Positions 23,555 to 35,362 are shown, counted from the stretch's first letter. The stretch is DNA of 64,000 bases from Streptomyces alboniger (GCF_008704395.1 NZ_CP023695.1:806001-870000), one strand, 5' to 3'. Notes: generated from the letters alone by a model not told the origin. Program-made: numbers and translations.

Positions 23555-24835
23555 ATGAGCACTGCGGACCTGGCCCGACTCCAGTTCGCGGCCACGACCG
23601 GCATCCACTGGCTGTTCGTGATCCTCACCATGGGGCTCGTCCCCCTCGTCGCGATCATGCACACCCGGGCCGCGTTCACCCGAGATCCCGTCACGAGAGC
23701 CGTCCGGGAGCGCATGACCCGCTTCTGGGGTCAGCTCTATGTCATCAACTACGCGGTCGGCATCGTCACCGGCCTCGTCATGGAGTTCCAGTTCGGGCTC
23801 AGCTGGAGCGGGCTGAGCAAGTTCGCGGGCAATGTCTTCGGCGCCCCGCTGGCTCTGGAAACCCTCATCGCGTTCTTCGCCGAGTCCACCTTCCTCGGCA
23901 TGTGGATCTTCGGCTGGGGGCGTCTGCGCAAGGGCGTGCACGTCACGCTCATCTGGCTAGTCGCCCTGACCGCGTATGCCTCCGGGTACTGGATCATGGT
24001 CGCCAACGGCTTCATGCAGCACCCCGTCGGTTACGAAGTCCGGGGTGGCGAGGCCTACTTGACCGACTTCGGGGCGCTGCTCACGAACGACAGCGCGCTG
24101 GTCGCTCTCGGCCATATCGCGCTCGCCGCGCTGACGACGGGCGGCGTCTTCGTCGCCGGGGTCAGCGCGTGGCACTTCATCCGGGGCACCAAGGAGACCG
24201 AGCTGTTCCGCGGTTCGCTGCGGCTGGGGCTCTGGGTGAGCATGCTCGCCTCCTTCTTCGTGGTCGTCGTCGGCGAGATGCAGCGGCCCGTGATCGAGCG
24301 GACCCAGCCGATGAAGCACGCGGTCCTGGAGAACAGTGGCGTCGCGGAGGTACAGGCGCGACTCGTCGGGGAGTACGGGCCCGGCGACTACGTGCCCTGG
24401 CAGGACACGATCCGGATCTCGATGGACGTGATGACGGTCATCGGCAACACGGTGTCCACCATCACGCTCATCGCCGTCGCCCTGCTCTGGAAGGACTGGC
24501 TCATCCGCCGCCGCGTCCTCCTGTACATCCTGGTGGCGACGGTGCCCTTCCCCTTCGTCGCCGCCGTCGGCGGGTGGGTCGTCCGCGAGGTGGGGCGCCA
24601 ACCCTGGCTCGTCCACGGCGAGTTGACGGTCGAGGACGCGGTCTCCCCGGTCGGCACGGCCGCGCTGGCCGTCTCGTGCGCCGCGTTCATCGCCATCTTC
24701 CTGGCGCTGGCGGTGACGAACTGGACGCTGATCACGCGCTTCGCCCTGCGCGGCCCCGACGCCACCCAGCTCGGCGCCACCGAACCGCTCCCCGGCGACT
24801 CGCCCGCCACACGCGCAGAAGTAGCGGCGTACTGA
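23555..24835 (+). CDS. cydA: Cytochrome bd ubiquinol/menaquinol oxidase subunit I
   Basis: A 426-residue membrane protein. His18 in GIHWLF is the expected distal haem ligand. The GEMQRPVIERTQPMK segment carries the conserved haem and quinol-site residues, and GRQPW is the family signature. The Q-loop is short, as in actinobacterial and Bacillus-type oxidases, consistent with menaquinol. It reduces O2 to water without proton pumping and is used at low oxygen or under nitrosative stress. It is first in the cydABDC run, 36 bp ahead of cydB. Confidence 0.95.
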   Translation: MSTADLARLQFAATTGIHWLFVILTMGLVPLVAIMHTRAAFTRDPVTRAVRERMTRFWGQLYVINYAVGIVTGLVMEFQFGLSWSGLSKFAGNVFGAPLALETLIAFFAESTFLGMWIFGWGRLRKGVHVTLIWLVALTAYASGYWIMVANGFMQHPVGYEVRGGEAYLTDFGALLTNDSALVALGHIALAALTTGGVFVAGVSAWHFIRGTKETELFRGSLRLGLWVSMLASFFVVVVGEMQRPVIERTQPMKHAVLENSGVAEVQARLVGEYGPGDYVPWQDTIRISMDVMTVIGNTVSTITLIAVALLWKDWLIRRRVLLYILVATVPFPFVAAVGGWVVREVGRQPWLVHGELTVEDAVSPVGTAALAVSCAAFIAIFLALAVTNWTLITRFALRGPDATQLGATEPLPGDSPATRAEVAAY

Positions 24836-24871
24836 GATGAACTCCCACGGCCCCATGGAAAGTTGGACGAA

Positions 24872-25903
24872 ATGAGTCTGGAGACCCTCTGGCTGGCCCT
24901 CCTCGGCCTGCTTCTCGCCGGGTACTTCGTGCTCGGCGGCTACGACTACGGCGTACAGATGCTTCACCCCCTCCTCGGCGACGGGGAAGGCCGCGGTCCC
25001 GAGGCCGAGGAGTCGGGCCGCAACGCCGCCCTGGACGCCATCGCGCCGTTCTTCCTGGGCAACGAGGTCTGGCTGGTCGCCTTCACCGGTGTCCTCTTCG
25101 GGGCCTTCCCGCATCTGGAGGGCAGCCTGCTGTCCGGCATGTATCCGCTGGTCGTGGCGATCCTCGTCGGCCTGGTCCTCGGCAACGCCGCCGTACAACT
25201 GCGCGGCCGTGCCCACAGCGCCCTCGGCCGCCGGTGGTGGGACGCCCTGATCGTGTTCGGCGGGGCGCTGCCCGCCGTGTGCTGGGGGCTCTTCCTGGGA
25301 CTGCTGCTCCACGGCGTGCCCCGCCGGGCCGACGGGAGCTTCCACATCGGGGCCGACGACGTGCTCACGCCGTTCGTGCTCGCCTGCGGACTGACCACCG
25401 CGCTGCTCTTCGCGGCACACGGGGCGGCCTTCGTCAGCCTGCGCTCCGCCCCTCACATCGCCTTCAGGGCAAGGAACTTGGGGGCCGCGCTGGTGCGGGC
25501 GGCCGCGGCCGTGGGCTGCCTGCCGCTGCTGCTCACGCTCTTCGGCGCCGGCGCCTCGATGACCAACCGCGCGACCTCGGCGGCCCTCGCCGCCCTGTTC
25601 GCGGCGGCGCTCGCCTGCGCCTGGTGTTCCCTCACGCGGGGGCACCGCGTCCGGGCGTTCGCGGCGACCTGCTGCGCGACCGTACTGCCCGTGCCGCTCG
25701 TAGGGGCCGGTCACTACCCCTACGTCCTGGTCGACGCGGCCGGGGGCGGGATGACGATCGGGCACGCGGTCACGGACGGCGTCACGCTGAGGATCCTCAC
25801 CGCGTTCGGGGTCGTGCTGATCCCGGTGATCCTCGCGTACCAGTCGTGGAGCTGGTGGGCCTTCCGCGGGCGGACGGGCCGCCGTCACCCCAGCTACTTC
25901 TGA
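24872..25903 (+). CDS. cydB: Cytochrome bd oxidase subunit II
   Basis: About 343 residues with eight or more hydrophobic segments. The N-terminal LGGYDYGVQML segment and the FFLGNEVWLVAFTGVLFGAFP block (split around FTGV) are typical of CydB. It forms the membrane heterodimer with CydA. The ATG at 24872 is preferred over an upstream TTG at 24863; GGAAAG lies about 10 bp ahead. The protein ends with a basic GRRHPSYF tail. It is followed by cydD after 59 bp. Confidence 0.93.
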   Translation: MSLETLWLALLGLLLAGYFVLGGYDYGVQMLHPLLGDGEGRGPEAEESGRNAALDAIAPFFLGNEVWLVAFTGVLFGAFPHLEGSLLSGMYPLVVAILVGLVLGNAAVQLRGRAHSALGRRWWDALIVFGGALPAVCWGLFLGLLLHGVPRRADGSFHIGADDVLTPFVLACGLTTALLFAAHGAAFVSLRSAPHIAFRARNLGAALVRAAAAVGCLPLLLTLFGAGASMTNRATSAALAALFAAALACAWCSLTRGHRVRAFAATCCATVLPVPLVGAGHYPYVLVDAAGGGMTIGHAVTDGVTLRILTAFGVVLIPVILAYQSWSWWAFRGRTGRRHPSYF

Positions 25904-25962
25904 CCGGCCACCGCTCCTGAGCGACCGCCACCGAACCCCACCCGCGACGAGAGGCACCCACG

Positions 25963-27678
25963 ATGAAGCCGGTCGAACGCCGACTGCTGCGTGAACTCCC
26001 CGTGCTGCGCCGCCATATGACGTGCTCCGTGACGCTGGCTCTCCTCGGCGCCGGGCTCGTCATCGCCCAGGCGGGCCTGCTGGCCGCGGTCCTCGCGGAC
26101 GGCTTCGCCGGGCACGGGTCACCCACCGTGCCGCTCGCCGCGCTGGGTACCGTCATGGCGCTGCGCGCGCTGCTGACCTGGGCGCACGGAGGGCTCGCGC
26201 AGCGCGCCGCGGCCGACGCCAAGCACGCGCTGCGGGACCGGATCACCGGCCGGCTGCGGCACACCGGTCCGCTGCGGCTCGCGGCCCGCCGCCACGGCGA
26301 GACCGCCACGCTGCTCACCCGCGGCCTCGACGCCCTGGACCCGTACGTCATCGGCTACCTGCCCACGATGACGGCCACCGCCGTGGTGCCCCTCACGGTC
26401 GTCGCCTGGCTGGCGTGGACCGACTGGACGTCGGCCCTCATCGTCGCCGTGACGCTGCCGTTGATACCGGTGTTCGGTGCGCTCGTCGGCATGCACACAG
26501 CGCGGCGCACCGCCCGGCAGTGGGCGCTGCTCTCGCGCCTCGGCGGGCACTTCCTCGACGTGGTGGCGGGGCTGCCGACACTGCGCGCGTTCGGCCGCGA
26601 GCGGCACCAGGCCCGGGTGGTCGGCGAGATGGCGGACGCCCATCGGCGTGCCGCCATGCGGACGTTGCGCGTGGCGTTCCTCTCCTCCTTCGTCCTGGAG
26701 ACGGTCGCCACCCTCTCCGTGGCGCTGGTGGCCGTCCCGGTCGGACTGCGGCTGCTCGGGGGCGAGTTGGAGCTTCGTACGGCACTGACCGTGCTGTTCC
26801 TGGCCCCCGAGGCGTATCTGCCACTGCGCGCCGCGGGCGCCGCCTTCCACGACAGCGCCGAGGGCGTCGCGGTGGCCGAGCGGGTTTTCGCCATCCTCGA
26901 CGAGCCCGGTGACCGCGTCGACGACGGCGACGACGACGCTCGAAGCGCCCACCGGGATGCGCGCCCGCCGCGCTCCACCGGCCGGCCGCACCTGTCCCTC
27001 GACGAGGTCACCGTCCGGTACGCCGGTCGCGCCGCGCCCGCCCTCCACAACGTCTCCCTCGCTGTACGCCCCGGCGAGCACGTGGCCCTGGTCGGACCGA
27101 GCGGGGCGGGCAAGTCCACCCTGCTGGCGCTGCTCCTCGGCTTCGTGCCCCCCGGGGAGGGCCGGGTCACGGTCGGCGGCACGGACCTCGCGGACCTCGA
27201 CGCCGACGCGTGGCGCGCCCAGGTGGCGTGGGTACCGCAACGCCCCCATCTGTTCGCGGCGTCCGTCGCGGACAACATCCGTCTCGGGCGCCCCGACGCG
27301 GGCGACGACGAGGTGCGGGAGGCGGCGCGGGCGGCCTTCGCCGACCACTTCGTCGAGGCGCTGCCGCAGGCGTACGACACGGTGCTCGGAGAGCGTGGCG
27401 CGGGGCTCTCCGCGGGCCAGCGCCAACGGATCGCGCTGGCCCGCGCGTTCCTCAAGGACGCCCCTGTGCTGCTGCTCGACGAACCGACCGCCCACCTCGA
27501 CCCCGGCAGCGAGGCCGCCGTCACGCGTGCCACGGTCGCCCTGATGCGGGGCAGGACCTCGCTCGTGGTCGCTCACCGGACGAGCCTGTTGCCCCACGCC
27601 GACCGGGTCGTCACCGTACGCGCGGGTCGCCTCACCGCCCCCCAACCACCGCTCGTAGAAGGGCTGGTGGCCTCATGA
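25963..27678 (+). CDS. cydD: ABC transporter CydD subunit (cytochrome bd assembly)
   Basis: A 571-residue half-transporter: six membrane helices, then a nucleotide-binding domain with Walker A GPSGAGKST, signature LSAGQRQR and Walker B LLLDEPT. With CydC it forms a heterodimer that exports cysteine/glutathione-type thiols or handles haem and is needed to assemble the bd oxidase. Its stop overlaps the cydC ATG as ATGA. In several Streptomyces the two halves are fused into one CydCD protein; here they are separate. Confidence 0.92.
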   Translation: MKPVERRLLRELPVLRRHMTCSVTLALLGAGLVIAQAGLLAAVLADGFAGHGSPTVPLAALGTVMALRALLTWAHGGLAQRAAADAKHALRDRITGRLRHTGPLRLAARRHGETATLLTRGLDALDPYVIGYLPTMTATAVVPLTVVAWLAWTDWTSALIVAVTLPLIPVFGALVGMHTARRTARQWALLSRLGGHFLDVVAGLPTLRAFGRERHQARVVGEMADAHRRAAMRTLRVAFLSSFVLETVATLSVALVAVPVGLRLLGGELELRTALTVLFLAPEAYLPLRAAGAAFHDSAEGVAVAERVFAILDEPGDRVDDGDDDARSAHRDARPPRSTGRPHLSLDEVTVRYAGRAAPALHNVSLAVRPGEHVALVGPSGAGKSTLLALLLGFVPPGEGRVTVGGTDLADLDADAWRAQVAWVPQRPHLFAASVADNIRLGRPDAGDDEVREAARAAFADHFVEALPQAYDTVLGERGAGLSAGQRQRIALARAFLKDAPVLLLDEPTAHLDPGSEAAVTRATVALMRGRTSLVVAHRTSLLPHADRVVTVRAGRLTAPQPPLVEGLVAS

Positions 27679-29393
27679 CGCCGCTCACGGCCACGGCAGC
27701 CGCCCCCCGGCACACCCCCCGCCCCACCCTCCGGCTCCTTCGCCGTCTCCTGCCGTACTGGCGCAGGCTGCTGCCCGCCGCGCTCGCCGCGGCGGGCAGT
27801 GAACTCGCCGCCGCCGCGCTGACGGCGACCGCCGCCTGGCTGATCACCCGCGCCGCACAGCAGCCGCCGCTCGCGTCCGTGAGCCTCGCGATCGTCGCCG
27901 TACGCGCGCTGGCCCTGGGCCGGGGCGCGCTGCGCTACACCGACCGGCTCCTCGGCCACGACAGCGTCCTGCGGGCCGTCGCGGGCTTCCGCACCCGGGT
28001 GTACGAAGCGCTGGTACCCCTCACCCCGGCGGGCACGCCCGCCTTCCGCGGCGGCGACCTGCTGACCCGGCTCGTCGATGACGTCGACGCCGCGCAGGAC
28101 CTGTTGCTCCGGGTGCTCATCCCGGCCACGGCCGCCTGCGTGGTGGCCGTGGCCGCCACCGGGACGGCCGCGGTGCTGCTGCCCCCGGCGGGCTTACCGC
28201 TCGGTCTGCTGCTGGCCGTGGCGGGACTCCTCGTACCCGCCCTGGTGCTCGCGCTGTCCCGCCGCGCGGGCCACGCGGAGAAGGCCGCGCGCGGCGAACT
28301 GGCCGTTCTCACACTGGACTTGACCGAGGGCGCGGCGGACCTCGCCGCGTACGGCGCACGGGACCGGGCCCACGCGCGCGTCCGCCACGCCTGTGCCCGG
28401 ATCGCCGCGCTGGAGCGCCGCAAGGCACTGACCACGTCACTCGCCTCGGCCGCGGTGTTGCTGCTCCAGGGCGGGGCGACGGTCGGTGTCGCCTGGTACG
28501 CGCTGCGCGCGCACGCGGACGGTGCGCTGCCCGCCGCGCACCTGACCGTCCTCGTGGTCCTCGCGCTGGTCTCCTTCGAGGCCCTCGCGCCGCTGCCCGC
28601 CGCAGCCCGCCGCCTGTCGGAGGTACGGGCCTCAGCGGGGAGGCTGGCGGTTCTCTTCGACACCCCGCCGCCCGTCGCCGACCCGCCCCGCCCTGCCCCG
28701 CTCCCCCTCGACGGCCCGCTCGGCGTCGACATCACCGACCTGCGGGTGCGCCACCGCCCCGGCGGGCCGCCGGCCCTGGACGGGGTGAGCCTACGGCTCC
28801 CGCCCGGCCGCCGGGTCGTGCTCCTCGGCGCGAGCGGCTCGGGGAAGTCGACGCTGATCGCGGCGCTGATGCGCTTCGTCCCGTACGAAGCGGGGAGCAT
28901 CCGCGTCGGCGGGCGCGAGCTGCGCGAGGTCTCGGGAGCCGACGCCCGACGCGCGATCACCGGCATGACGCAGGACGCGCACGTCTTCCACGCGACGGTG
29001 CGCGCCAACCTCCTGCTGGCCCGCCCCGACGCCACGGACGCCGACCTGCGCGAAGCGGCCCGCAGGGCCCGGCTCCTGGAGTGGATCGAGTCACTGCCCG
29101 ACGGCTGGGACACGCACCTCGGCGGGGACGGCTCCGCGATGTCGGGCGGCCAGCGCAGCCGCCTGCTGCTGGCCCGCGCGCTGCTCGCCGACCCGCCGGT
29201 GCTGGTGCTGGACGAACCCACCGAGGGGCTGGATCCGGAGACGGCGGCCGCCGTGCTCGCCGACATTCTCGACGCCACGCGCGGCCGCACCACGCTCCTG
29301 GCCACCCACGAGCGGGCGGGGCTCGCCGCCGCCGACCACGTCGTGACCCTGCCGGGCGGGCCCCACCCGGCCCCCCAGGTGATGTGCCAGTAA
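27675..29393 (+). CDS. cydC: ABC transporter CydC subunit (cytochrome bd assembly)
   Basis: A 572-residue half-transporter: membrane domain, then Walker A GASGSGKST, signature MSGGQRS and Walker B LVLDEPT. The start ATG 27675 overlaps the cydD stop. A single TTA leucine codon lies at 28194-28196 inside the membrane domain. In Streptomyces such codons need the bldA tRNA, which could tie complete bd oxidase assembly to development. A small GC hairpin at 29436-29450 follows the gene and could end the operon. Confidence 0.92.
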   Translation: MTPLTATAAAPRHTPRPTLRLLRRLLPYWRRLLPAALAAAGSELAAAALTATAAWLITRAAQQPPLASVSLAIVAVRALALGRGALRYTDRLLGHDSVLRAVAGFRTRVYEALVPLTPAGTPAFRGGDLLTRLVDDVDAAQDLLLRVLIPATAACVVAVAATGTAAVLLPPAGLPLGLLLAVAGLLVPALVLALSRRAGHAEKAARGELAVLTLDLTEGAADLAAYGARDRAHARVRHACARIAALERRKALTTSLASAAVLLLQGGATVGVAWYALRAHADGALPAAHLTVLVVLALVSFEALAPLPAAARRLSEVRASAGRLAVLFDTPPPVADPPRPAPLPLDGPLGVDITDLRVRHRPGGPPALDGVSLRLPPGRRVVLLGASGSGKSTLIAALMRFVPYEAGSIRVGGRELREVSGADARRAITGMTQDAHVFHATVRANLLLARPDATDADLREAARRARLLEWIESLPDGWDTHLGGDGSAMSGGQRSRLLLARALLADPPVLVLDEPTEGLDPETAAAVLADILDATRGRTTLLATHERAGLAAADHVVTLPGGPHPAPQVMCQ

Positions 29394-29502
29394 TACGGCC
29401 GGTAATCCGAAGGATGTACCGGAATGTCGTTCCCGGCGGCGATTCGCCGCGGCGCACCGCCGCCCAGCCTGGAAGGAGATCCCGGACGAAGGCGGTGGCA
29501 CC

Positions 29503-30702
29503 ATGCTGCACGACACGCTTCACGCCCTGCTCACCGAGCTGGCGCGGATCTCCGCACTCCCCCTGGAGCGCGGCGAGACCCTGCCCGCCCGCGCCTACAC
29601 CGACGAGGCATTCCACCGGCTCGAACACGACCGCGTCTTCCGCGGCGACTGGCTCTGCGTGGGCCACGTCGACCAGGTCGCCCGGCCGGGCGACTACCTG
29701 CGTACCGACGCGGCCGGTGAGCCGCTGGTCGTCACGCGCGACGAGGACGGGCACCTGCACGCGCTGTCCCGGGTGTGCAGGCATCGCTTCATGGACATCC
29801 TGCCGCCCGAGACGGCCCCCGAGCAGGGGTCCCTGGAGCGCCTCATGTGTCCGTACCACACCTGGACGTACCGGCTGAACGGCGAGTACGCCGGTCAGCT
29901 GGCCGGCGCCCCCATGATGAGCAAGGTCGACTTCGACCGCGCCGCGTGCCGCCTGCCCCGCTACCGCCTGGAGGTGTGGAACGGCCTGCTCATGGTCTGC
30001 GCCGCCCCCGAGGCGCCGCCACTCGCACCGCAGTTGACGGGGCTTGCCGAACGGCTCGCGCCGTACGGCCTCGCGGACCTGGTGGTCGCGTACACGGACC
30101 GGTGGGACGGGGTGCCCGCCAACTGGAAGGTGGCCTTCGAGAACGGCTCGGAGAACTACCACCACATGGGCACGCACGCCGGCACGCTCGATGTCCTCGT
30201 TCCCGGCAAGGACACCGTCGTCGACGAGAGCGACGGACGGTGGTTCAGCATGTACACCCCCTTCGCGGCCGACGCCGCCGACGCGGCGGGGGAGGACGGC
30301 GCGCCCATGGTCGGCACGCTCATCCCCGGGCTCGGCGCCCGGCAGCTGTCCGGCATGACGGTCGCGGGTGTCTTCCCGAACCTGGTGATGGCCCTGCTGC
30401 CCGACAGCGTCACGTTCGTGCGCTGGGTGCCGACAGGACCGGTCACGCACGATGCGCTCGTGACGGTGCTGGTACCCGCTCACGCCAAGCGGCAGCCCCT
30501 TTTCGAGGCGTACGTGGAGGCGTCGAGGCGCCAGTTCGAGGTGATCCAGAACGAGGATCTGGTCGCCGTGCGGGGCGTGCAGCGCGGCCTGGCCACCGAC
30601 CCCGCCCCGTCGGGCGGGCGCTTCTCCCATCTGGAGCGCCCTCTGTGGCAGTTCCAGCGGTATCTGGCGGGCCGCCTGACGGGAGCCGGGAGCGCGGCCT
30701 GA
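29503..30702 (+). CDS. Rieske-type ring-hydroxylating oxygenase, alpha subunit
   Basis: A 399-residue protein. The Rieske 2Fe-2S ligands are Cys92-x-His94 and Cys116-xx-His119. The mononuclear iron site is ENYHHMGTH, with His220 and His225. No beta subunit, ferredoxin or reductase gene is nearby, so it probably belongs to the homotrimeric alpha-only class that acts on quaternary amines, choline-like compounds or terpenoid and aromatic substrates. It relies on an unlinked reductase. GGTGG precedes ATG 29503. The substrate is not evident from the neighbours. Confidence 0.88.
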   Translation: MLHDTLHALLTELARISALPLERGETLPARAYTDEAFHRLEHDRVFRGDWLCVGHVDQVARPGDYLRTDAAGEPLVVTRDEDGHLHALSRVCRHRFMDILPPETAPEQGSLERLMCPYHTWTYRLNGEYAGQLAGAPMMSKVDFDRAACRLPRYRLEVWNGLLMVCAAPEAPPLAPQLTGLAERLAPYGLADLVVAYTDRWDGVPANWKVAFENGSENYHHMGTHAGTLDVLVPGKDTVVDESDGRWFSMYTPFAADAADAAGEDGAPMVGTLIPGLGARQLSGMTVAGVFPNLVMALLPDSVTFVRWVPTGPVTHDALVTVLVPAHAKRQPLFEAYVEASRRQFEVIQNEDLVAVRGVQRGLATDPAPSGGRFSHLERPLWQFQRYLAGRLTGAGSAA

Positions 30703-30790
30703 GCCGTGCCGGGCCGCCCACGGCGGGTACGGCTTCCCACAGCGCCTGCGTGGTACTCCTCCGGTACGCCAACAAGGAGGCCAGCACCGT

Positions 30791-31288
30791 ATGAACGACG
30801 ACGTGAACGAGGACCGTACCCCCACAGCCTGCGGCCGGCCCGGACCCGGCGACCAGCCCACCGTCGCCGACCGGGCCTGGCTGGCCATCGCCTGCCGGCT
30901 CGCCACCCAGTGCCCGCCCTCGGACAGCGCGTTCAGCGTGGGGGCGGTCGTCGTCGCCGACGACGGCACAGAGCTGGCCCGCGCCCACTCCCGCGAGCGG
31001 GACACGGACGCCCACGCCGAGGAGAGCGTCCTCGCCAAGGTCGACGCCGGCGATCCGCGGCTGTCCGACGCGACGCTGTACAGCTCGCTCGGGCCGTGCG
31101 CGGAACCCTCCTCGCGGCCCCGGCCCCGGCCCCTGCCCCGCACCCGGCTGATCGGCGAATCCGGGCTCCGCCGTGTGGTCACCGCCTGCGCGTGGGGCGC
31201 GGAGTCCCTGGAGGCCGCGGGCGTCACCGTCCTCGAACTGCCCGAGTACGCCGACGCGGCGAAGGCGCCCAACGCCCACCTGCTGTAG
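30791..31288 (+). CDS. Cytidine/RibD-type deaminase-like protein lacking one zinc cysteine
   Basis: A 165-residue protein with the deaminase zinc motif HAEES in DAHAEESVLAK, then SSLGPCAEPSSRP. In relatives a second cysteine follows about ten residues after the first. Here the segment runs RPRPRPLPRTRL with no cysteine, and an Arg/Pro repeat seems to have been inserted. The protein may bind zinc poorly or use another ligand. AAGGAGG precedes the ATG closely. It could deaminate a pyrimidine-like ring, but activity is doubtful. Confidence 0.7.
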   Translation: MNDDVNEDRTPTACGRPGPGDQPTVADRAWLAIACRLATQCPPSDSAFSVGAVVVADDGTELARAHSRERDTDAHAEESVLAKVDAGDPRLSDATLYSSLGPCAEPSSRPRPRPLPRTRLIGESGLRRVVTACAWGAESLEAAGVTVLELPEYADAAKAPNAHLL

Positions 31289-31303
31289 GCGGGCCGCGCC
31301 GCG

Positions 31304-31837
31304 TCAGGCCTGGTACTCGGTGAGGTCGATGCCGTGGACACGCAGCGCGTGGCCGGACACCGGGTGCGTCGTCTCGCGCTCCAGTGCCATGCCGAGCTTG
31401 CGGACGACGTTCTCGGAGGCCTGGTCCTCCGCCCGGTGGATGGCGACGACCCGTTCGAGGCCGCGGTCCTGGAGGGCGAACTCCAATGTGGCCTGGGCGG
31501 CTTCGGAGGCGTACCCCTGGCCCCAGAACTGCGCGCCGAGCCGCCAGCCGATGGCCGCGTCGGACGCCGCTTCCGGCAGGAACTCGGGGACGAAGAGACC
31601 CGTGAAGCCGGCCAGCTCGCCCGAGGCGAGGAGTTCGACGGCGAAGAGGCCGAAACCCTCGTCGTCCCACTCCTCCTCCCACCGCTCGATCTCCTCCGCC
31701 GTCTGTTCGAGGTCGCGGACGCGGCCGTCGTCGACGAGGCGCATGACCCGCGGGTCCGCGTTGATCTCCGCCATGGGCGCGAGGTCGCCGTCGTGCCAGC
31801 GGCGGAGGAGGAGGCGGGGGGTGCGGATCTCGGTCAT
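31304..31837 (-). CDS. GNAT N-acetyltransferase, RimJ/RimL type
   Basis: A 177-residue protein starting MTEIRTPRLLLRRW, with the acetyl-CoA loop GWRLGAQFWGQGYASEA and the RVVAIHRAEDQASENVVRKLG block (split at the turn) typical of RimJ/RimL-like acetyltransferases. It acetylates an amino group of a protein N-terminus, small molecule or drug. It is a single gene convergent with the deaminase-like gene (15-bp gap). Confidence 0.9.
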   Translation of the reverse strand: MTEIRTPRLLLRRWHDGDLAPMAEINADPRVMRLVDDGRVRDLEQTAEEIERWEEEWDDEGFGLFAVELLASGELAGFTGLFVPEFLPEAASDAAIGWRLGAQFWGQGYASEAAQATLEFALQDRGLERVVAIHRAEDQASENVVRKLGMALERETTHPVSGHALRVHGIDLTEYQA

Positions 31838-32086
31838 GGCCCCATCCTGCCCAAGGGGAGAGCTTCACCGGTAATCGGCGCCGGGCCGGGCCGCGCGCCT
31901 TGTGAAGGGGATCACAGGTGCCGGGTGTCACGGTCCGGGCGTGCGACGTGTCTCGATGAACACCCGAGAGCCGATCCGCACCACCCGCGCCGCGGGCATG
32001 CCGTCGCAGATGATGTGCTCGACGGGCCACGCCGAGGGCGAACCGGGCGACGTCGTCGCGGCCGACGACCGGGCGGCGGAGTCCGG

Positions 32087-32224
32087 TTCGAACCGGCGTC
32101 GCTGTTCCTCGCGGACGGTCAGCCGGAGTGGCTGCTCGCCTTCGAGATCCGCGACGGGCGGATCACCGGCCTGTACGGCATCCGCAACCCCGACAAGCCG
32201 CACCGTGCCGACACCTCTGGCTGA
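32087..32224 (+). pseudogene. Remnant of an ECF (SigJ-like) sigma factor C-terminal domain
   Basis: In one frame the segment FEPASLFLADGQPEW, AFEIRDGRITGLYGIRNPDKPHR, split at residue L, resembles the SnoaL-like tail of SigJ/ECF41 sigma factors, which ends with DGRI and NPDKL. There is no upstream sigma domain in any frame: 31838-32086 shows no coherent protein. It is probably the last 45 codons of a deleted gene. Confidence 0.5.
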
Positions 32225-32361
32225 TCGGCCGGCTCCGGGAGCGCAGCACCCGCTACGACCCGCCGTACGCCACCGAGTACGTCGTCGACCGCAGCCTGCC
32301 GCCGTCCAGGCACGAGATCGGCCGTATGACGTTCACCGAGGTCGACGGCGGCACGCGGGTG
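32218..32361 (+). pseudogene. Fragment of an SRPBCC (polyketide cyclase-like) gene
   Basis: Beginning at TGG 32218, a different frame reads RERSTRYDPPYATEYVVD, then SRHEIGRMTFTEVDGGTRV. This is the middle of an SRPBCC domain, where a YDPP strand and a GRMTFTE strand end in GGTRV. The similarity stops exactly where the UvrA-like gene's stop codon begins (32362), and no start codon with a ribosome site is present. It looks truncated at both ends. Confidence 0.5.
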
Positions 32362-34758
<2,397 letters not shown>

Positions 34759-34849
34759 CGTGTCTCCATCGGTAGGGCAAAGGAGCCGCCTGCGCGGCCT
34801 CCGTCGTCGTCGCCCGGCGCGATCCGGCCGGTGCCGAGCGGCTGGGGCG

Positions 34850-35362
34850 TCAGGCCAGCCAGCGGCCGTCGCGCATCAGTTCGCGGCCGGACATCTCGTT
34901 CACCTCGCGCCAGGCCTGGACGCGGCGCGGGGTGACACGGAACCAGCGGTACTGGGGGCCCGACCGGCGCGGGTCGAAGCCGGTGCGCGCGGCGAACCGG
35001 TCGCCCCGCTCCCGCGGCAGCGCGTCCATCTCCAGGACCTCGACGTCGCCCTCGATCGTCGTCACGTCGCGGGTGCGGCCCAGCGCGAGCCGGGCGGTGC
35101 GGGTGGCGGTGAGGTTCCCGCCGGTGGGACTGTCCAGCGGCGTGGCCAGGAGCAGCGTCTCGCCGTCCCAGTCGAAGGAGAGCGGCACCAGATGAGGCGC
35201 GCCGCCGGGCGAGGCGCTGGCCACCCACACGTCGATGTCGTGGGTCAGCCGGTGCTCGGTGTCGTGACGGCGCTCGGCGCGGGGGCGCGGGCCGGCGGTC
35301 CTCGGCTCCCGGAGCACCGCGGGGGCGCTTCTGTCGGGGTCGGCTGCTTCGGGGTTGTCCAT
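34850..35362 (-). CDS. PPOX-class (pyridoxamine 5'-phosphate oxidase-like) F420/FMN protein
   Basis: About 170 residues. A split-barrel fold is indicated by strands DIDVWVASASPGGAPHLVPLSFDWDG (split at HLV) and ATRTARLALGRTRDV. The pattern matches actinobacterial PPOX proteins that bind F420 or FMN and reduce small molecules. The ATG at 35362 and GTG at 35371 are equally placed; neither has a strong ribosome site. A terminator for the next gene lies upstream, so it has its own promoter. Confidence 0.75.
   Translation of the reverse strand: MDNPEAADPDRSAPAVLREPRTAGPRPRAERRHDTEHRLTHDIDVWVASASPGGAPHLVPLSFDWDGETLLLATPLDSPTGGNLTATRTARLALGRTRDVTTIEGDVEVLEMDALPRERGDRFAARTGFDPRRSGPQYRWFRVTPRRVQAWREVNEMSGRELMRDGRWLA

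Noticed and set aside
32083..32096. Perfect 14-bp palindrome CCGGTTCGAACCGG that looks like a tRNA T-arm
   Set aside because: The stem closes on too small a loop for a T-arm (normal is 7 bases), and no acceptor, D or anticodon arms can be drawn around it.
31928..32203. Minus-strand frame of 91 residues with a GSRVFIE segment
   Set aside because: No ribosome site, and composition otherwise like a shadow. The plus-strand remnants explain the region better.
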